From: Desulfuromonadaceae bacterium
GTDB taxonomy: Bacteria > Desulfobacterota > Desulfuromonadia > Geobacterales > Pseudopelobacteraceae
NCBI GenBank assembly: GCA_028712665.1
Contig: JAQTRC010000011.1
Span: forward strand, 1-53,144
Direction of reading: 5' to 3'
Length of the DNA: 53,144 bases
Below are positions 24,717 to 34,259 of this stretch, piece by piece. The position numbers and the translations under genes are program-made. Under the pieces are notes generated by a model. That model was given only the letters and a program-made list of their open reading frames with translations, was not told the origin of the DNA and did not search any database. How positions within the stretch are numbered: position 1 is the first letter of the stretch; each line of letters opens with the position of its first letter.

Positions 24717-25214
24717 TCACATTGAACCCTTTTCGCCGTTCCTGACCAGTACAAGCAGCAGATAGAGCACGACGCCAAGGTTAACGACGAGTACAGCGAC
24801 TCTCGGCCAGGTTGCACTACTGGCAACTTCAAATATCTCGATCGGGATATACATGCCGCCGGTCAGGACGGCAAACCACTCTGCCCATGATTTTTTAAGC
24901 CAAAGCCCGACGGCTTCTACCATTCGCACGACAGAGTATAGAGCCGCCGCTACCGCAATGCCCCAGAGTTGAGTGTCATGCATCCGTTCCGAAAGGTCGA
25001 GGAATATTCGCGGGTAATGGCTGGCCGGGTTTAAGTGAAAGTGTTCAACCAGCCTTATGGCTGCTTCATGGATATCTTTGTGGATGAATGACAACAGGCC
25101 AAAGCCTGCTACGAGGACCAGCAGACCTTTTGCCCCTTCAAAGAGCGCGACGATGTGCAATCCTCGCGCATGAGAATTTCTGGTAAAATGTTTGTGGCTA
25201 CGGGAGCGGCTCAT
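24717..25214 (-). CDS. DUF2127 family membrane protein
   Basis: 165 residues with about four hydrophobic helices, starting after a basic N-terminus (MSRSRSHKHF). The pattern GLHIVALFEGAKGLLVL and WAEWFAVLTGGMYIPIEIFE is typical of DUF2127. No known function. It converges on cbiD with only 8 bases between stops. Confidence 0.82.
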   Translation of the reverse strand: MSRSRSHKHFTRNSHARGLHIVALFEGAKGLLVLVAGFGLLSFIHKDIHEAAIRLVEHFHLNPASHYPRIFLDLSERMHDTQLWGIAVAAALYSVVRMVEAVGLWLKKSWAEWFAVLTGGMYIPIEIFEVASSATWPRVAVLVVNLGVVLYLLLVLVRNGEKGSM

Positions 25215-25539
25215 TCCGATATCTCTGCTTGAGCTAAATTTTATTACCGTCTCCAGAATTGATTGTCCATATCAGACTTTGGAGAAAATAGCCACCGAAA
25301 CCTCTTCATTAAAACTGTTTTGGCATGATTTTCAGGATGATGGAGTTGATCTCGTTTCATGGATATTTTTTTTACCCAGGCGTAAAAAATATGCTAGTAT
25401 TGCGATTTTTTACGCGACATCCTGATTAAATAGGATAAGTGCGTCAACGAAGTTATTTTCTGCCAGCCTCGATAAAAAGGGATAAGTGCGTAAAAATGCA
25501 GAAAGAAACTTCTAACTTACTAATATCCGGGAGGTAGTC
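25215..25539. other. Intergenic region upstream of ribH
   Basis: 325 bases between DUF2127 (-) and ribH (+). It holds an 11-bp perfect inverted repeat GCGTAAAAAAT (25380-25390) / ATTTTTTACGC (25405-25415), a further nested TTTTTTTAC copy at about 25368-25375, and a 12-bp direct repeat GGATAAGTGCGT at 25433-25444 and 25480-25491. The FMN riboswitch (RFN) conserved core is absent. ribH is preceded by GGGAGG at 25531-25536. Confidence 0.6.
25380..25415. promoter_or_regulatory. Operator-like inverted repeat upstream of ribH
   Basis: Two perfect 11-bp arms (GCGTAAAAAAT and its complement) 14 bases apart, around an AT-rich centre with a possible -10 (TATGCTAGTAT). The spacing and the absence of a following T-tract suggest a protein-binding site more than a terminator. 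Regulator unknown. Confidence 0.5.
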
Positions 25540-26007
25540 ATGCCACAGTTCTATGAAGGTAAGCTTGAGGCCAAAGGGCTGAAGTTCGGTATTGTTGTCA
25601 GCCGCTTCAACAGTTTCATCTGCGAGCGCCTGCTGGAGGGTGCTGTCGATGCGCTTATCCGTCACGGCGCTGATGACAAAAACATCCATGTTGCACGTGT
25701 GCCTGGTGCTTTTGAGATCCCGCTCTTTGCTAAAAAAATGGCTGAAGGTGGAAAGTATGACGCCCTGATCTGCCTGGGCGCCGTCATCCGCGGTTCCACC
25801 CCCCATTTTGACTACGTTGCCTCGGAGGTCTCAAAGGGTGTTGCAAGCGTTTCCCTGGAGAGCGGGGTGCCGATCTCGTTTGGCGTACTGACGACCGACA
25901 CCATAGAGCAGGCCGTGGAACGTGCCGGTACCAAGGCCGGCAACAAAGGCTTCGAGGCTGCAGTTACCGCAATTGAATCAAGCAACCTTCTGAAGGCGTT
26001 AATATAA
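25540..26007 (+). CDS. ribH: 6,7-dimethyl-8-ribityllumazine synthase
   Basis: 155 residues, normal length. SRFN, PGAFEIP and [14 protein letters not shown] (with the catalytic His) are the lumazine synthase signatures. It condenses 5-amino-6-ribitylamino-uracil with 3,4-dihydroxy-2-butanone 4-phosphate in riboflavin synthesis. In many relatives ribD, ribE and ribBA stand before ribH; here they are missing and an unrelated gene is upstream. One base overlaps nusB. Confidence 0.96.
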   Translation: MPQFYEGKLEAKGLKFGIVVSRFNSFICERLLEGAVDALIRHGADDKNIHVARVPGAFEIPLFAKKMAEGGKYDALICLGAVIRGSTPHFDYVASEVSKGVASVSLESGVPISFGVLTTDTIEQAVERAGTKAGNKGFEAAVTAIESSNLLKALI

Positions 26008-26441
26008 TGGGTCTTCGCCGCGAAGCGCGTGAACTGGCGCTGCAGATACTGTACGCTCTGGATTCAAACACTTCGGTCGGGTTAAGGGAAACCCTGCAGA
26101 CCTTCCGTGATGAACAGACCGAAGTGACTGGCCGGGTGCGGGAGTTTGCAGAAGAATTGGTTCTAGGAGTGCAGACTCAACGTGAGGTTATTGATGAGGC
26201 CATAAAGGCTCGATCAAAAAATTGGTCTTTATCCCGGATGCCGCGGGTTGATCTTAACGTCATGCGCATGGCAACCTATGAACTGATGTTCCGCTCCGAC
26301 ATTCCCAAAAAAGTGAGTATAAACGAAGCGATTGAGATTGTCCGCCGCTATGGGGACAAAGAATCACCATCCTTTGTGAACGGCATTCTCGACGAGATAG
26401 CAGAGTGCGTAAAAACCGAGACAGCAAGTGAGGAACAATGA
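26007..26441 (+). CDS. nusB: Transcription antitermination factor NusB
   Basis: 144 residues, standard length, starting [19 protein letters not shown] and with [17 protein letters not shown] and [16 protein letters not shown], all NusB signatures. It binds boxA RNA with NusE for rRNA antitermination. The ribH stop and nusB start overlap by one base, and the nusB stop overlaps the hom start by 4 bases. Confidence 0.96.
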   Translation: MGLRREARELALQILYALDSNTSVGLRETLQTFRDEQTEVTGRVREFAEELVLGVQTQREVIDEAIKARSKNWSLSRMPRVDLNVMRMATYELMFRSDIPKKVSINEAIEIVRRYGDKESPSFVNGILDEIAECVKTETASEEQ

Positions 26442-27754
26442 ACGATATTCAGGTTGGGCTTATAGGTTTCGGCAACATCGGCGCGGGAGTGGTCAGGATG
26501 TTGCGCGAGAATGCGGAAGTGATCCGAGGGAAGGTCGGAGCCGGGATTGTACTGAAGCGCATTGCCGATCTGGACATAACCGGTGATCGTGGGGTAGCCG
26601 TTGATCCGGCTGTTCTGACAACATCTGTTGATGACATTTTTAATGACCCCGAAATCTCGGTTGTGATCGAATTGATTGGTGGTTATGAACCGGCCAAGAG
26701 TTTTGTACTGAAGGCCATTGAAAAAGGAAAGCATATCGTTACCGCCAACAAGGCGCTTCTGGCTCTGCATGGTCACGAAATTTACTCAGCCGCCGCCCGG
26801 AAAGGGGTCGAGGTTCAGTTCGAGGCATCGGTGGGAGGGGGCATCCCCGTGCTTACCGCCATCAAGAGCAACCTGGCCGGCAACCGCTTCGGCAGCGTAT
26901 TCGGGATCATGAACGGCACCTGCAACTACATCCTGACACGCATGACACAGGAGGGGGCAGACTTTGCCGAAGTACTCAAAGCCGCACAGGAACTTGGCTA
27001 CGCAGAACCTGATCCAACCTTTGACATCGAAGGGGTCGATACAGCCCACAAACTGGCCATCCTGGCCTCGCTCTGTTTCGGAACCCGTATCGACTTCAAG
27101 GATATACACACCGAGGGGATTTCAGGAATAAGCGGTGAAGATGTAAAATTTGCGGGGGAATTCGGGTACCGCATAAAACTGCTTGCCATCGGCAAATTAA
27201 CCGACGGGAAGGTTGAAGCCCGCGTCCACCCCACCATGATTCCGCTCCACAATCCTCTGGCCGACGTAAACAGCGTCTTTAACGCCATCCGCCTGACCGG
27301 TGATTTCGTCGGGCCTGTCATGTTTTATGGCCGCGGCGCCGGGCAGAACCCCACTGCCAGTGCGATTGTCGGCGACCTGATCGGCCTCTCACGCACAATG
27401 AAGGCCGGCGCGGGACGCCGGATGTCGCCACTTGGATTTTTGGATGACAAAGTAGTTACCATCCCTGTCAAACCTATGTCCGAGATAGTCAGCAAGTACA
27501 TGCTCCGTTTCAGCGCACTGGATAAACCGGGTGTGCTGGGAGCCATTGCAGGTGCGCTGGGGTCACATGGCATCAGTATTGAATCGATGGTGCAGACCGC
27601 CCATGAGGCGAACGACGCGGCTCCAGTACCGATCGTCATCATGACCCATGAGGCCCGCGAAGGTTCTGTTCAGCAGGCTCTGGCGGAGATCGATCAGCTT
27701 GATATTATCTGTCAGAAGACCAGTTTTATTCGTATAGAAGACAATCTGGAGTAA
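26438..27754 (+). CDS. hom: Homoserine dehydrogenase with ACT domain
   Basis: 438 residues. NAD(P)-binding [13 protein letters not shown], catalytic-domain stretch [17 protein letters not shown] and [11 protein letters not shown], and a C-terminal ACT domain (about 355-438: [20 protein letters not shown]). It reduces aspartate semialdehyde to homoserine for threonine and methionine, and ACT domains confer threonine feedback. Coupled to nusB by an ATGA overlap. Confidence 0.96.
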   Translation: MNDIQVGLIGFGNIGAGVVRMLRENAEVIRGKVGAGIVLKRIADLDITGDRGVAVDPAVLTTSVDDIFNDPEISVVIELIGGYEPAKSFVLKAIEKGKHIVTANKALLALHGHEIYSAAARKGVEVQFEASVGGGIPVLTAIKSNLAGNRFGSVFGIMNGTCNYILTRMTQEGADFAEVLKAAQELGYAEPDPTFDIEGVDTAHKLAILASLCFGTRIDFKDIHTEGISGISGEDVKFAGEFGYRIKLLAIGKLTDGKVEARVHPTMIPLHNPLADVNSVFNAIRLTGDFVGPVMFYGRGAGQNPTASAIVGDLIGLSRTMKAGAGRRMSPLGFLDDKVVTIPVKPMSEIVSKYMLRFSALDKPGVLGAIAGALGSHGISIESMVQTAHEANDAAPVPIVIMTHEAREGSVQQALAEIDQLDIICQKTSFIRIEDNLE

Positions 27755-27768
27755 AATAACCACCCCCC

Positions 27769-27799
27769 ACCCTCTCCTTAATTAAGGAGGGTATCTATT
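27769..27799 (+). terminator. Hairpin after hom (possible terminator)
   Basis: Palindrome CTCCTTAATTAAGGAG (27774-27789) flanked by CCC and GGG, followed by TATCTATTTT. Only 22 bases from the next start, so it may be a leaky terminator between hom and trpB2. Confidence 0.5.
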
Positions 27800-27811
27800 T
27801 TAGGAGGAGTC

Positions 27812-29167
27812 ATGAACACAAAAATTCTCTTGCCTGAAGAGCAGATCCCGCGTCAGTGGTACAATATCATCCCCGATATGCCAGGCCCGCTGGCGCCGGT
27901 CATCAGCCCCAGAACCATGCAGCCGGTCACTCCGGACGACATGCTTGCCATCTTTCCGATGGCTTTGATCGAGCAGGAAATGTCGCCACAACGCTGGATC
28001 GATATACCGGATGAAGTCCGGGAAATCTACAAACTTTGGCGCCCTTCACCGCTGTTCCGCGCCCACCGTCTGGAAAAAGCGCTCGGTACACCGGCCAAGA
28101 TATATTACAAATACGAAGGGGTCTCACCCGCCGGTTCGCATAAGCCGAACTCAGCGATTCCTCAGGCCTATTACAACAAACAGGCAGGTATCCGGCGTCT
28201 TGCAACCGAGACCGGCGCTGGTCAGTGGGGCAGCGCCCTCTCTCTGGCCTGCTCGATGTTCGGACTGGAGTGTACTATTTACATGGTCAAGGTTTCCTGC
28301 ACCCAGAAACCATACCGCAAGAGCATGATGCAGTTATGGGGGGCCCAGGTGATCCCTTCGCCGTCAGAGTTTACGAACTCGGGCCGCTCCATCCTGGCGC
28401 ACGATCCGGACTGTCTCGGGAGTCTGGGTATCGCCATATCGGAAGCGGTCGAGGATGCCGCAACTCATGCCGACACAAATTACGCCCTGGGTAGCGTTTT
28501 AAACCATGTCTGCCTCCATCAGACCATCATCGGCCAGGAGGCCCAGGCACAGCTGAAGATCGCAGGCGATTATCCGGATGTAGTAATTGCCTGTTGCGGT
28601 GGCGGTTCCAACTTTGCCGGTCTGGCGTTTCCATTCATCGCCGACCGGGCCAACGGTAAAAACGTCCGTTGTCTGGCGGTGGAACCGGCCTCATGTCCGA
28701 CACTCACCAAGGGGGTATACGCCTTCGACTACGGTGACACCGCCAAGGTGGCGCCGATCGCCATGATGTACACACTTGGACATGACTTCATGCCGCCCGG
28801 CATCCACGCCGGAGGGCTGCGCTATCACGGCGAATCACCTCTGGTTTCTCAGCTCTACAACGCCGGTCAGATTGAAGCCAAGTCCTATAAACAGAATTCC
28901 TGTTTCGAGGGTGCGCTCCTCTTTGCCCGCAGTGAAGGTGTGATCCCGGCGCCGGAATCGTCACATGCGGTACGCGCAGCCATCGACGAAGCGGTTCTCG
29001 CAAAGGAAGAGGGAAAAGAGAAAACCATTCTTTTTGGCCTTTCAGGGCACGGTCAACTGGACATGGGCGCCTACGACTCCTATCTCTCCGGCAATCTCGA
29101 AGACTACGAATACCCGAGTGAAATGGTGCGTCAGGCGCTTGAACGTCTGCCGAAAATCAACCTGTAG
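27812..29167 (+). CDS. trpB2: Tryptophan synthase beta-like protein, TrpB2 type
   Basis: 451 residues, longer than classic TrpB (about 395) and with the N-terminal extension of TrpB2. PLP lysine lies in the GSHKPN motif (classic TrpB has GAHKIN), and [10 protein letters not shown] binds the phosphate of PLP. TrpB2 proteins make tryptophan from indole and serine but do not need TrpA; some act on O-phosphoserine. A second, ordinary TrpB follows at 29924. Start behind AGGAGGAG (27802-27809). A long GC-rich hairpin overlaps its stop codon. Confidence 0.92.
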   Translation: MNTKILLPEEQIPRQWYNIIPDMPGPLAPVISPRTMQPVTPDDMLAIFPMALIEQEMSPQRWIDIPDEVREIYKLWRPSPLFRAHRLEKALGTPAKIYYKYEGVSPAGSHKPNSAIPQAYYNKQAGIRRLATETGAGQWGSALSLACSMFGLECTIYMVKVSCTQKPYRKSMMQLWGAQVIPSPSEFTNSGRSILAHDPDCLGSLGIAISEAVEDAATHADTNYALGSVLNHVCLHQTIIGQEAQAQLKIAGDYPDVVIACCGGGSNFAGLAFPFIADRANGKNVRCLAVEPASCPTLTKGVYAFDYGDTAKVAPIAMMYTLGHDFMPPGIHAGGLRYHGESPLVSQLYNAGQIEAKSYKQNSCFEGALLFARSEGVIPAPESSHAVRAAIDEAVLAKEEGKEKTILFGLSGHGQLDMGAYDSYLSGNLEDYEYPSEMVRQALERLPKINL

Positions 29168-29226
29168 GGGCGGCGCTTGCTCCGCCCGGATCTGTTATGG
29201 CTGGGCGCGGCAAGCAACGCCCCTAC
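29164..29226. repeat. Long palindromic element between trpB2 and trpF
   Basis: Arms of about 24 bases (29164-29187 and 29203-29226), matching at about 20 positions with outer GTAGGGGCG / CGCCCCTAC, around a 15-base loop. It begins on the last base of the final trpB2 sense codon and ends 9 bases before trpF. No T-run follows. Confidence 0.75.
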
Positions 29227-29235
29227 GAGAGCATT

Positions 29236-29841
29236 ATGGTCAAAGTAAAAATCTGCGGCATAACCAATCTGGAAGATGCGCTGATGGCGGTCGAAGCCGG
29301 AGCCGACGCTCTCGGCTTCGTTTTTTACCGGGACTCCCCGCGACATATTTACCCCGAGCAGGCCGCACTCATAATTAACAAACTACCCCCCTTCGTGCAG
29401 ACCGTCGGTCTTTTTGTCAACGAGGATTTTACAACTGTCAACGAAACTGCCGACCTCTGCGGCCTTGACCTTTTGCAGCTTCATGGAAACGAAACTCCGG
29501 AATATTGCCAGGCTGTCAACCGGCGGGTCATCAAGGCCTTCCGCGTAAAAGAGATAAGCAGCCTGAATGTAATTCATAAATATAATGTAGCTGCCTTCCT
29601 TCTGGATGCCTGGTCTCCTTCCGCTCCCGGTGGCACCGGAAAAACCTTCAACTGGGAAATTGCTGCCGCAGCAGCTACAGAGCGCATCATTCTTGCGGGT
29701 GGATTGACGCCTGAGAATGTTGCCGAGGCTGTCCGAATAGTCAAACCTTATGCAGTCGACGTATCAAGCGGCGTGGAATGCGCGCCTGGGAAAAAGGATG
29801 CCGGACGGCTCCAACTGTTCTTCAGATCTCTAACCCTGTAA
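29236..29841 (+). CDS. trpF: Phosphoribosylanthranilate isomerase
   Basis: 201 residues from ATG 29236; an in-frame ATG at 29197 lies inside the palindrome and is rejected. [30 protein letters not shown] and SSGVE are the TrpF motifs of the beta-alpha barrel. It opens the Amadori product CdRP from PRA in tryptophan synthesis. Followed by trpB 82 bases later. Confidence 0.95.
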   Translation: MVKVKICGITNLEDALMAVEAGADALGFVFYRDSPRHIYPEQAALIINKLPPFVQTVGLFVNEDFTTVNETADLCGLDLLQLHGNETPEYCQAVNRRVIKAFRVKEISSLNVIHKYNVAAFLLDAWSPSAPGGTGKTFNWEIAAAAATERIILAGGLTPENVAEAVRIVKPYAVDVSSGVECAPGKKDAGRLQLFFRSLTL

Positions 29842-29923
29842 CCAGGATACTTTTGTTAACCGGACTGTATTCTGCCGGATACATGCAAAAAAACAATTCG
29901 TAACTTACCAAGGAGTCAGAATA

Positions 29924-31114
29924 TTGAAGCTTCCTGATAAAAATGGCCACTTTGGCGTTTACGGCGGACGCTATGTTCCGGAAACCCTCATGCCTGCCCT
30001 GTTGGAGCTGGAAAAAGCTTACGAGCATTACAGGCATGACCGGGAATTCAGACAGGAGTTCGCGTACTATCTACGGCAGTATGTAGGCCGCCCCAACCCG
30101 CTCTATTTCGCCGAAAAACTTACAAAGAAATTCGGCGGCGCTCGAATATACTTGAAGCGCGAGGACTTGAACCATACCGGCGCACATAAAATAAACAACA
30201 CCATCGGCCAGGGGCTATTGGCACGGCGAATGGGGAAAAAGCGGGTCATTGCCGAGACCGGCGCCGGTATGCATGGCGTTGCAACTGCCACTGTCGCCGC
30301 CCTATTCGGGATGCAATGTGAAGTTTTCATGGGAGAAGAGGATACCCATCGTCAGGCGCAGAATGTTTTCCGTATGAAGCTGCTTGGGGCTACCGTGACG
30401 CCGGTCACGGCCGGCACCGCTACTCTTAAAGATGCGATGAACGAGGCGATGCGCAACTGGGTCACCACAATCCATGAAACCTTTTATGTGATCGGCACCG
30501 TTGCAGGACCACACCCTTATCCGAAGATGGTCCGTGACTTCCAGTCCGTGATTGGCAAAGAGGTCAAGAGGCAGCATAAAAAGGTCGAGGGACGTCTGCC
30601 GGACATTCTGGTAGCCTGCGTCGGCGGCGGAAGCAATGCACTGGGACTTTTCTACCCATTCCTGAAGAACCGCAAAGTAAGGTTGCTCGGGGTCGAAGCT
30701 TCCGGGCACGGTATCGAGACCGGCAAGCACGCTGCCCCACTATGCGCCGGATCGCCCGGCATCCTTCATGGCAACAAGACCTATCTTCTGCAGGACCAGC
30801 ATGGCCAGATCAACCACGCCCACTCAATCTCTGCCGGACTGGACTACCCCGGAGTCGGGCCGGAACACTCCTGGCTGAAGGATTCCGGTCGGGCCGAATA
30901 TGTTTCTATTACCGATGCCGAAGCTCTGGAAGGTTTCAGCACGCTCACCCGAGAAGAGGGAATTATTCCGGCTTTGGAATCATCGCACGCCATAGCACAC
31001 GCCATGAAACTGGCTCCCACTTTGAGCAAAGATACAACAATAGTGATCTGCCTGTCTGGACGAGGCGACAAGGATATGCATACAGTTGCCGAGGCGTCGG
31101 GTGTAAAATTTTAA
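29924..31114 (+). CDS. trpB: Tryptophan synthase beta subunit, TrpB1 type
   Basis: 396 residues from a TTG start at 29924 behind AAGGAGT (29909-29915). Standard Trp[17 protein letters not shown] with the PLP lysine, [10 protein letters not shown], and [14 protein letters not shown]. It joins indole to serine with TrpA. trpA is not next to it but on the other strand at 38745-39533. A terminator follows. Confidence 0.96.
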   Translation: MKLPDKNGHFGVYGGRYVPETLMPALLELEKAYEHYRHDREFRQEFAYYLRQYVGRPNPLYFAEKLTKKFGGARIYLKREDLNHTGAHKINNTIGQGLLARRMGKKRVIAETGAGMHGVATATVAALFGMQCEVFMGEEDTHRQAQNVFRMKLLGATVTPVTAGTATLKDAMNEAMRNWVTTIHETFYVIGTVAGPHPYPKMVRDFQSVIGKEVKRQHKKVEGRLPDILVACVGGGSNALGLFYPFLKNRKVRLLGVEASGHGIETGKHAAPLCAGSPGILHGNKTYLLQDQHGQINHAHSISAGLDYPGVGPEHSWLKDSGRAEYVSITDAEALEGFSTLTREEGIIPALESSHAIAHAMKLAPTLSKDTTIVICLSGRGDKDMHTVAEASGVKF

Positions 31115-31141
31115 CTTGGATGTAAGTTGTTAAGCACCGCT

Positions 31142-31168
31142 AAAAGCCTGAGAAATCAGGCTTTTTTT
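31142..31168 (+). terminator. Terminator after trpB
   Basis: Stem AAAAGCCTGA (31142-31151) and TCAGGCTTTT (31156-31165) with GAAA tetraloop, then more T. A textbook intrinsic terminator. Confidence 0.92.
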
Positions 31169-31234
31169 ATTGACCGGGCAGGCCGGTTTCGATTATAAGC
31201 AGATACATGTAAATTTTTTCGAAGGAGGGATGAA

Positions 31235-32239
31235 ATGCATCTTGTCGATCAGATCAAAGAGAAGGCCAGAAAAAACCTGCAAACGGTCGTATTGCCGGAA
31301 AGCTATGATGAGCGAATGTTATACGCTGCTGAGAAAATAGTCACGGAAGGGCTGGCCAAGATTGTAATTCTGGGTGATCCGGCCAAGATCCAGGCCGAGG
31401 CGACCGCCAAGGGGATTAACCTGGCAGGTGTAGAGTTGCTTAACCCGGCTTCATCCCCCAAACTTGAGCAGTACGTGGCGGACCTGGTTGAACTGCGCAA
31501 GAGCAAAGGGCTCACCCCCGACGAAGCAAAAAAACTTCTCGTTGCCGACGACAACTTGTATTACGCCGGCATGATGGTCCGTAACGGCGATGCGGGAGGC
31601 GAAGTGGCAGGCGCCACCGGCACGACCGGCAACGTCCTCAAGGCCGCTTTTCAGACAGTCGGACCGGCTAAAGGCATCAAGACCGTCTCTTCCTTCTTCC
31701 TGATGGTCACCAAGACACCCAGCTTCGGTGAAAACGGCATTATCCTTTTTGCAGATTGCGCCGTAAACCCCAATCCGGACGCACAGGCTCTGGCGGAAAT
31801 CGCAGTAGCCACTGCCGGTAATTGCAAAGCGTTTCTGGATGTTGAAGCCCGCGTTGCCATGCTCTCCTTCTCTACCAAGGGGAGCGCCAGTCACGCTGAC
31901 TGCGACAAGGTGCTAAAGGCGTTGGAGATTGCCAGGCGGATCAAGCCGGACATGCAGGTTGACGGCGAGTTGCAGGCAGATGCGGCCCTGCTCCCCAAGG
32001 TGGGTGAGAAAAAAGCACCCGGCAGCACAGTCGCCGGCAAAGCCAACGTCCTGATTTTCCCCGATCTCGATGCCGGCAACATCGCATATAAACTGGTGGA
32101 AAGAGTAGCTGGCGCTGAAGCTGTCGGCCCGATAATCCAGGGTCTGGCCAAACCGGTCAACGACCTTTCACGCGGCTGCTCGGTCGACGACATCGTCAAC
32201 GTCACCGCCATCACGGCTGTGCAGGCGGCACAGGGGTAG
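31235..32239 (+). CDS. pta: Phosphate acetyltransferase
   Basis: 334 residues, a single PTA_PTB catalytic domain. VVLPESYDERML, GATGTTGNVLKAAFQ and CAVNPNPDAQALAEIA are Pta signatures. It interconverts acetyl-CoA and acetyl phosphate and, with acetate kinase (not in the window), handles acetate activation in acetate-oxidising Geobacter. Ribosome site GAAGGAGGG (31220-31228). The short form lacks the N-terminal regulatory domains of enterobacterial Pta. Confidence 0.95.
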   Translation: MHLVDQIKEKARKNLQTVVLPESYDERMLYAAEKIVTEGLAKIVILGDPAKIQAEATAKGINLAGVELLNPASSPKLEQYVADLVELRKSKGLTPDEAKKLLVADDNLYYAGMMVRNGDAGGEVAGATGTTGNVLKAAFQTVGPAKGIKTVSSFFLMVTKTPSFGENGIILFADCAVNPNPDAQALAEIAVATAGNCKAFLDVEARVAMLSFSTKGSASHADCDKVLKALEIARRIKPDMQVDGELQADAALLPKVGEKKAPGSTVAGKANVLIFPDLDAGNIAYKLVERVAGAEAVGPIIQGLAKPVNDLSRGCSVDDIVNVTAITAVQAAQG

Positions 32240-32269
32240 TATCCCAATTATTGCTGCATTTGTGTTCAA

Positions 32270-32305
32270 AGGGCGCGCCATATCAAAGGCGCGCCTTAAC
32301 TTTTT
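32270..32305. terminator. Terminator between convergent pta and queC
   Basis: GGCGCGCC (32272-32279) and its identical inverted copy (32288-32295) flank an 8-base loop, followed by TTAACTTTTT on the plus side. Suited to ending pta. Confidence 0.65.
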
Positions 32306-32327
32306 AACGTTTATGATTGGTTCCAAA

Positions 32328-33005
32328 CTACTCCGCATATCTTAGCGGATCGATCAGCCCCGCCTCTGCAAACCCCTTCAACCGCAATCGGCACGAGTCG
32401 CATTGTCCGCAGGAGAGTCCTTCTGCGGTCGGATCGTAGCAGGAGTGCGTCAGGGAATAATCGACTCCCAATTCAAGACCGCGCCGGATGATCTCCCCCT
32501 TGCTCATACTGATCAGCGGAGTGTGGATTTTGAAACTCGTGGTTCCTTCCACGCCCGCCTTGGTCGCTAGGTTGGCCATCCGTTCATAAGCTTCGATATA
32601 CTCGGGCCGGCAATCAGGATAACCGGAATAATCGAGTGCGTTGACACCGATAAAAATGTCGGAGGCGCCAAGCACTTCGGCCCATCCCAAGGCAAAAGAG
32701 AGAAAGATGGTATTTCTTGCCGGGACGTACGTAACCGGAATATCCTGTCCCACCCCACCCTTTGGAACATCTATTGCTGCAGTCAGGGCGCTCCCTCCCA
32801 TCAGGCGCAGATCAAATTCCACCACCAGATGTTCTGAAGCCCCCAGTTTTTTCGCATTCTGCCTTGCAACCGTCAGTTCATGGTTGTGACGCTGACCATA
32901 GGAGAAACTGATCGCAAAAATCTCGAAACAATCCTCCCGCGCCAATGCCATGCAGGTACTGGAATCAAGGCCACCGCTATAAAGAACAACCGCTTTTCGT
33001 TGCAT
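32328..33005 (-). CDS. queC: 7-cyano-7-deazaguanine synthase
   Basis: 225 residues from the ATG at 33005 with GGGAGAT on the minus strand just before it; an in-frame upstream start at 33068 adds 21 unrelated residues. ATP-pyrophosphatase motif [10 protein letters not shown] and a zinc site HSCYDP...CGQCDSC. It converts CDG to preQ0 on the way to queuosine in tRNA. Stands alone; other que genes are not in the window. Confidence 0.95.
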   Translation of the reverse strand: MQRKAVVLYSGGLDSSTCMALAREDCFEIFAISFSYGQRHNHELTVARQNAKKLGASEHLVVEFDLRLMGGSALTAAIDVPKGGVGQDIPVTYVPARNTIFLSFALGWAEVLGASDIFIGVNALDYSGYPDCRPEYIEAYERMANLATKAGVEGTTSFKIHTPLISMSKGEIIRRGLELGVDYSLTHSCYDPTAEGLSCGQCDSCRLRLKGFAEAGLIDPLRYAE

Positions 33006-33158
33006 ACTTATATCTCCCTGTAATTGGGCAATTGCCCGGCATATCTTCAAATTTGTAATAGAGTCCACACTCCCCTCGCGGACCCAAAGGGCCTAAGGGA
33101 GGTGAGGCAAAAAGCATGCTATAGTTGAAAGAGTGATTACATCCTGTTACATTATGGC

Positions 33159-34244
33159 ATGTCCAACCTTGTACGAAAGCACTATCAATGCTATCCATAT
33201 CCGCAGTATCCGCTGATTGCCTCAGTACGGCGCTGCGATACTTATGCCCTCAATCTGAACGCACTATGGTGCCATTTTAAAGGCAATCTTCCTCCGGTCA
33301 GCGCAAAAAAAATCCTCATCGCCGGCTGCGGAACCTTTGCACCCTACCCCTGTTCTGTTGCCAATCCGGACTCAAAGATTACAGCGCTTGACCTTTCTGA
33401 ACGCAGCCTGCGAAGGGCCAGACTCCACTCTTTTCTGCACGGGTGTAGAAATGTAGTTTATCAATGTGGCGATTTGCTTGATAGCAGTGCAGCCTCGGGC
33501 GAGTTCGGCCTGATCGATTGCTTTGGCGTTCTGCATCACCTTGACGACCCACTGTCCGGCCTTAAGTCGCTTGAGGCAAGGCTCCTGGACGGTGGAATTC
33601 TCAGGATCATGGTTTACAGCCGCTATGCGCGGAAAGAGGAGGAGTCGATCCGCCGCGCCCTGCGACTGCTGGGAATCAGTAAACTGTCGCAGGCCAGAAA
33701 GCTCCTGGCTAAAGCCGCGGCTGGATCCCGGCTGGCCCGTTATATCGCTGCATCTTACGAAACTGACTCCGGCGCAGGTATTGCCGACGCGCTGCTACAT
33801 CCACAGGTACACACCTTTCGGATTGACGGACTGTTGGATATGATCAGACAAACAGGCATGGAACCGCTTCTGTTCGCGCATCATGGCGCCCTTGAAGATC
33901 TGCAGGAGGAAATCCGGAGGCTTCGTGCATTTGAGAAAGATCGCCTCTCTCCCGGAAACTTCATTCTTTATCTCGGCAAGAATGTTGTGCGCCCCAGCGA
34001 AAGCCATAAAGAGAGTATGATTATGCTCAACCCCTGTCTGGCAACCGCAGTCAGTCGATTCGCACTGGGCACCCTGCATATTCCGGCGAGAACAGGGATC
34101 AGCAACCCGGCTCTCGGACAGAGTGAACGGAGGTTCTTAAGAAGATTCATCACGCCGGTTCGTAGGAGTGAGCTGGCTAACGATTTAACGGAAACGGTTG
34201 ATGTTTACAAACGCGCCCTTTTTCTTCTGGAATACGCAACATGA
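33159..34244 (+). CDS. Class I SAM-dependent methyltransferase
   Basis: 361 residues. AdoMet-binding motif I ILIAGCGTFAPYP (about 51-63), then TALDLSERSL (motif II acidic residue) and IDCFGVLHHLDDP (motif IV). The C-terminal 200 residues are an extra helical region of unknown role. The substrate cannot be told; similar stand-alone methyltransferases are often annotated by domain only. Start lacks a strong ribosome site. Its stop is 15 bases from the end of lptD on the other strand. Confidence 0.8.
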   Translation: MSNLVRKHYQCYPYPQYPLIASVRRCDTYALNLNALWCHFKGNLPPVSAKKILIAGCGTFAPYPCSVANPDSKITALDLSERSLRRARLHSFLHGCRNVVYQCGDLLDSSAASGEFGLIDCFGVLHHLDDPLSGLKSLEARLLDGGILRIMVYSRYARKEEESIRRALRLLGISKLSQARKLLAKAAAGSRLARYIAASYETDSGAGIADALLHPQVHTFRIDGLLDMIRQTGMEPLLFAHHGALEDLQEEIRRLRAFEKDRLSPGNFILYLGKNVVRPSESHKESMIMLNPCLATAVSRFALGTLHIPARTGISNPALGQSERRFLRRFITPVRRSELANDLTETVDVYKRALFLLEYAT

Positions 34245-34259
34245 GTTACTTCCACCAGT

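Noticed and set aside
25215-25539. FMN riboswitch before ribH
   Set aside because: The conserved RFN core (AGGGGCAGGGTGAAATTCCC-like) is absent; only repeats are seen.
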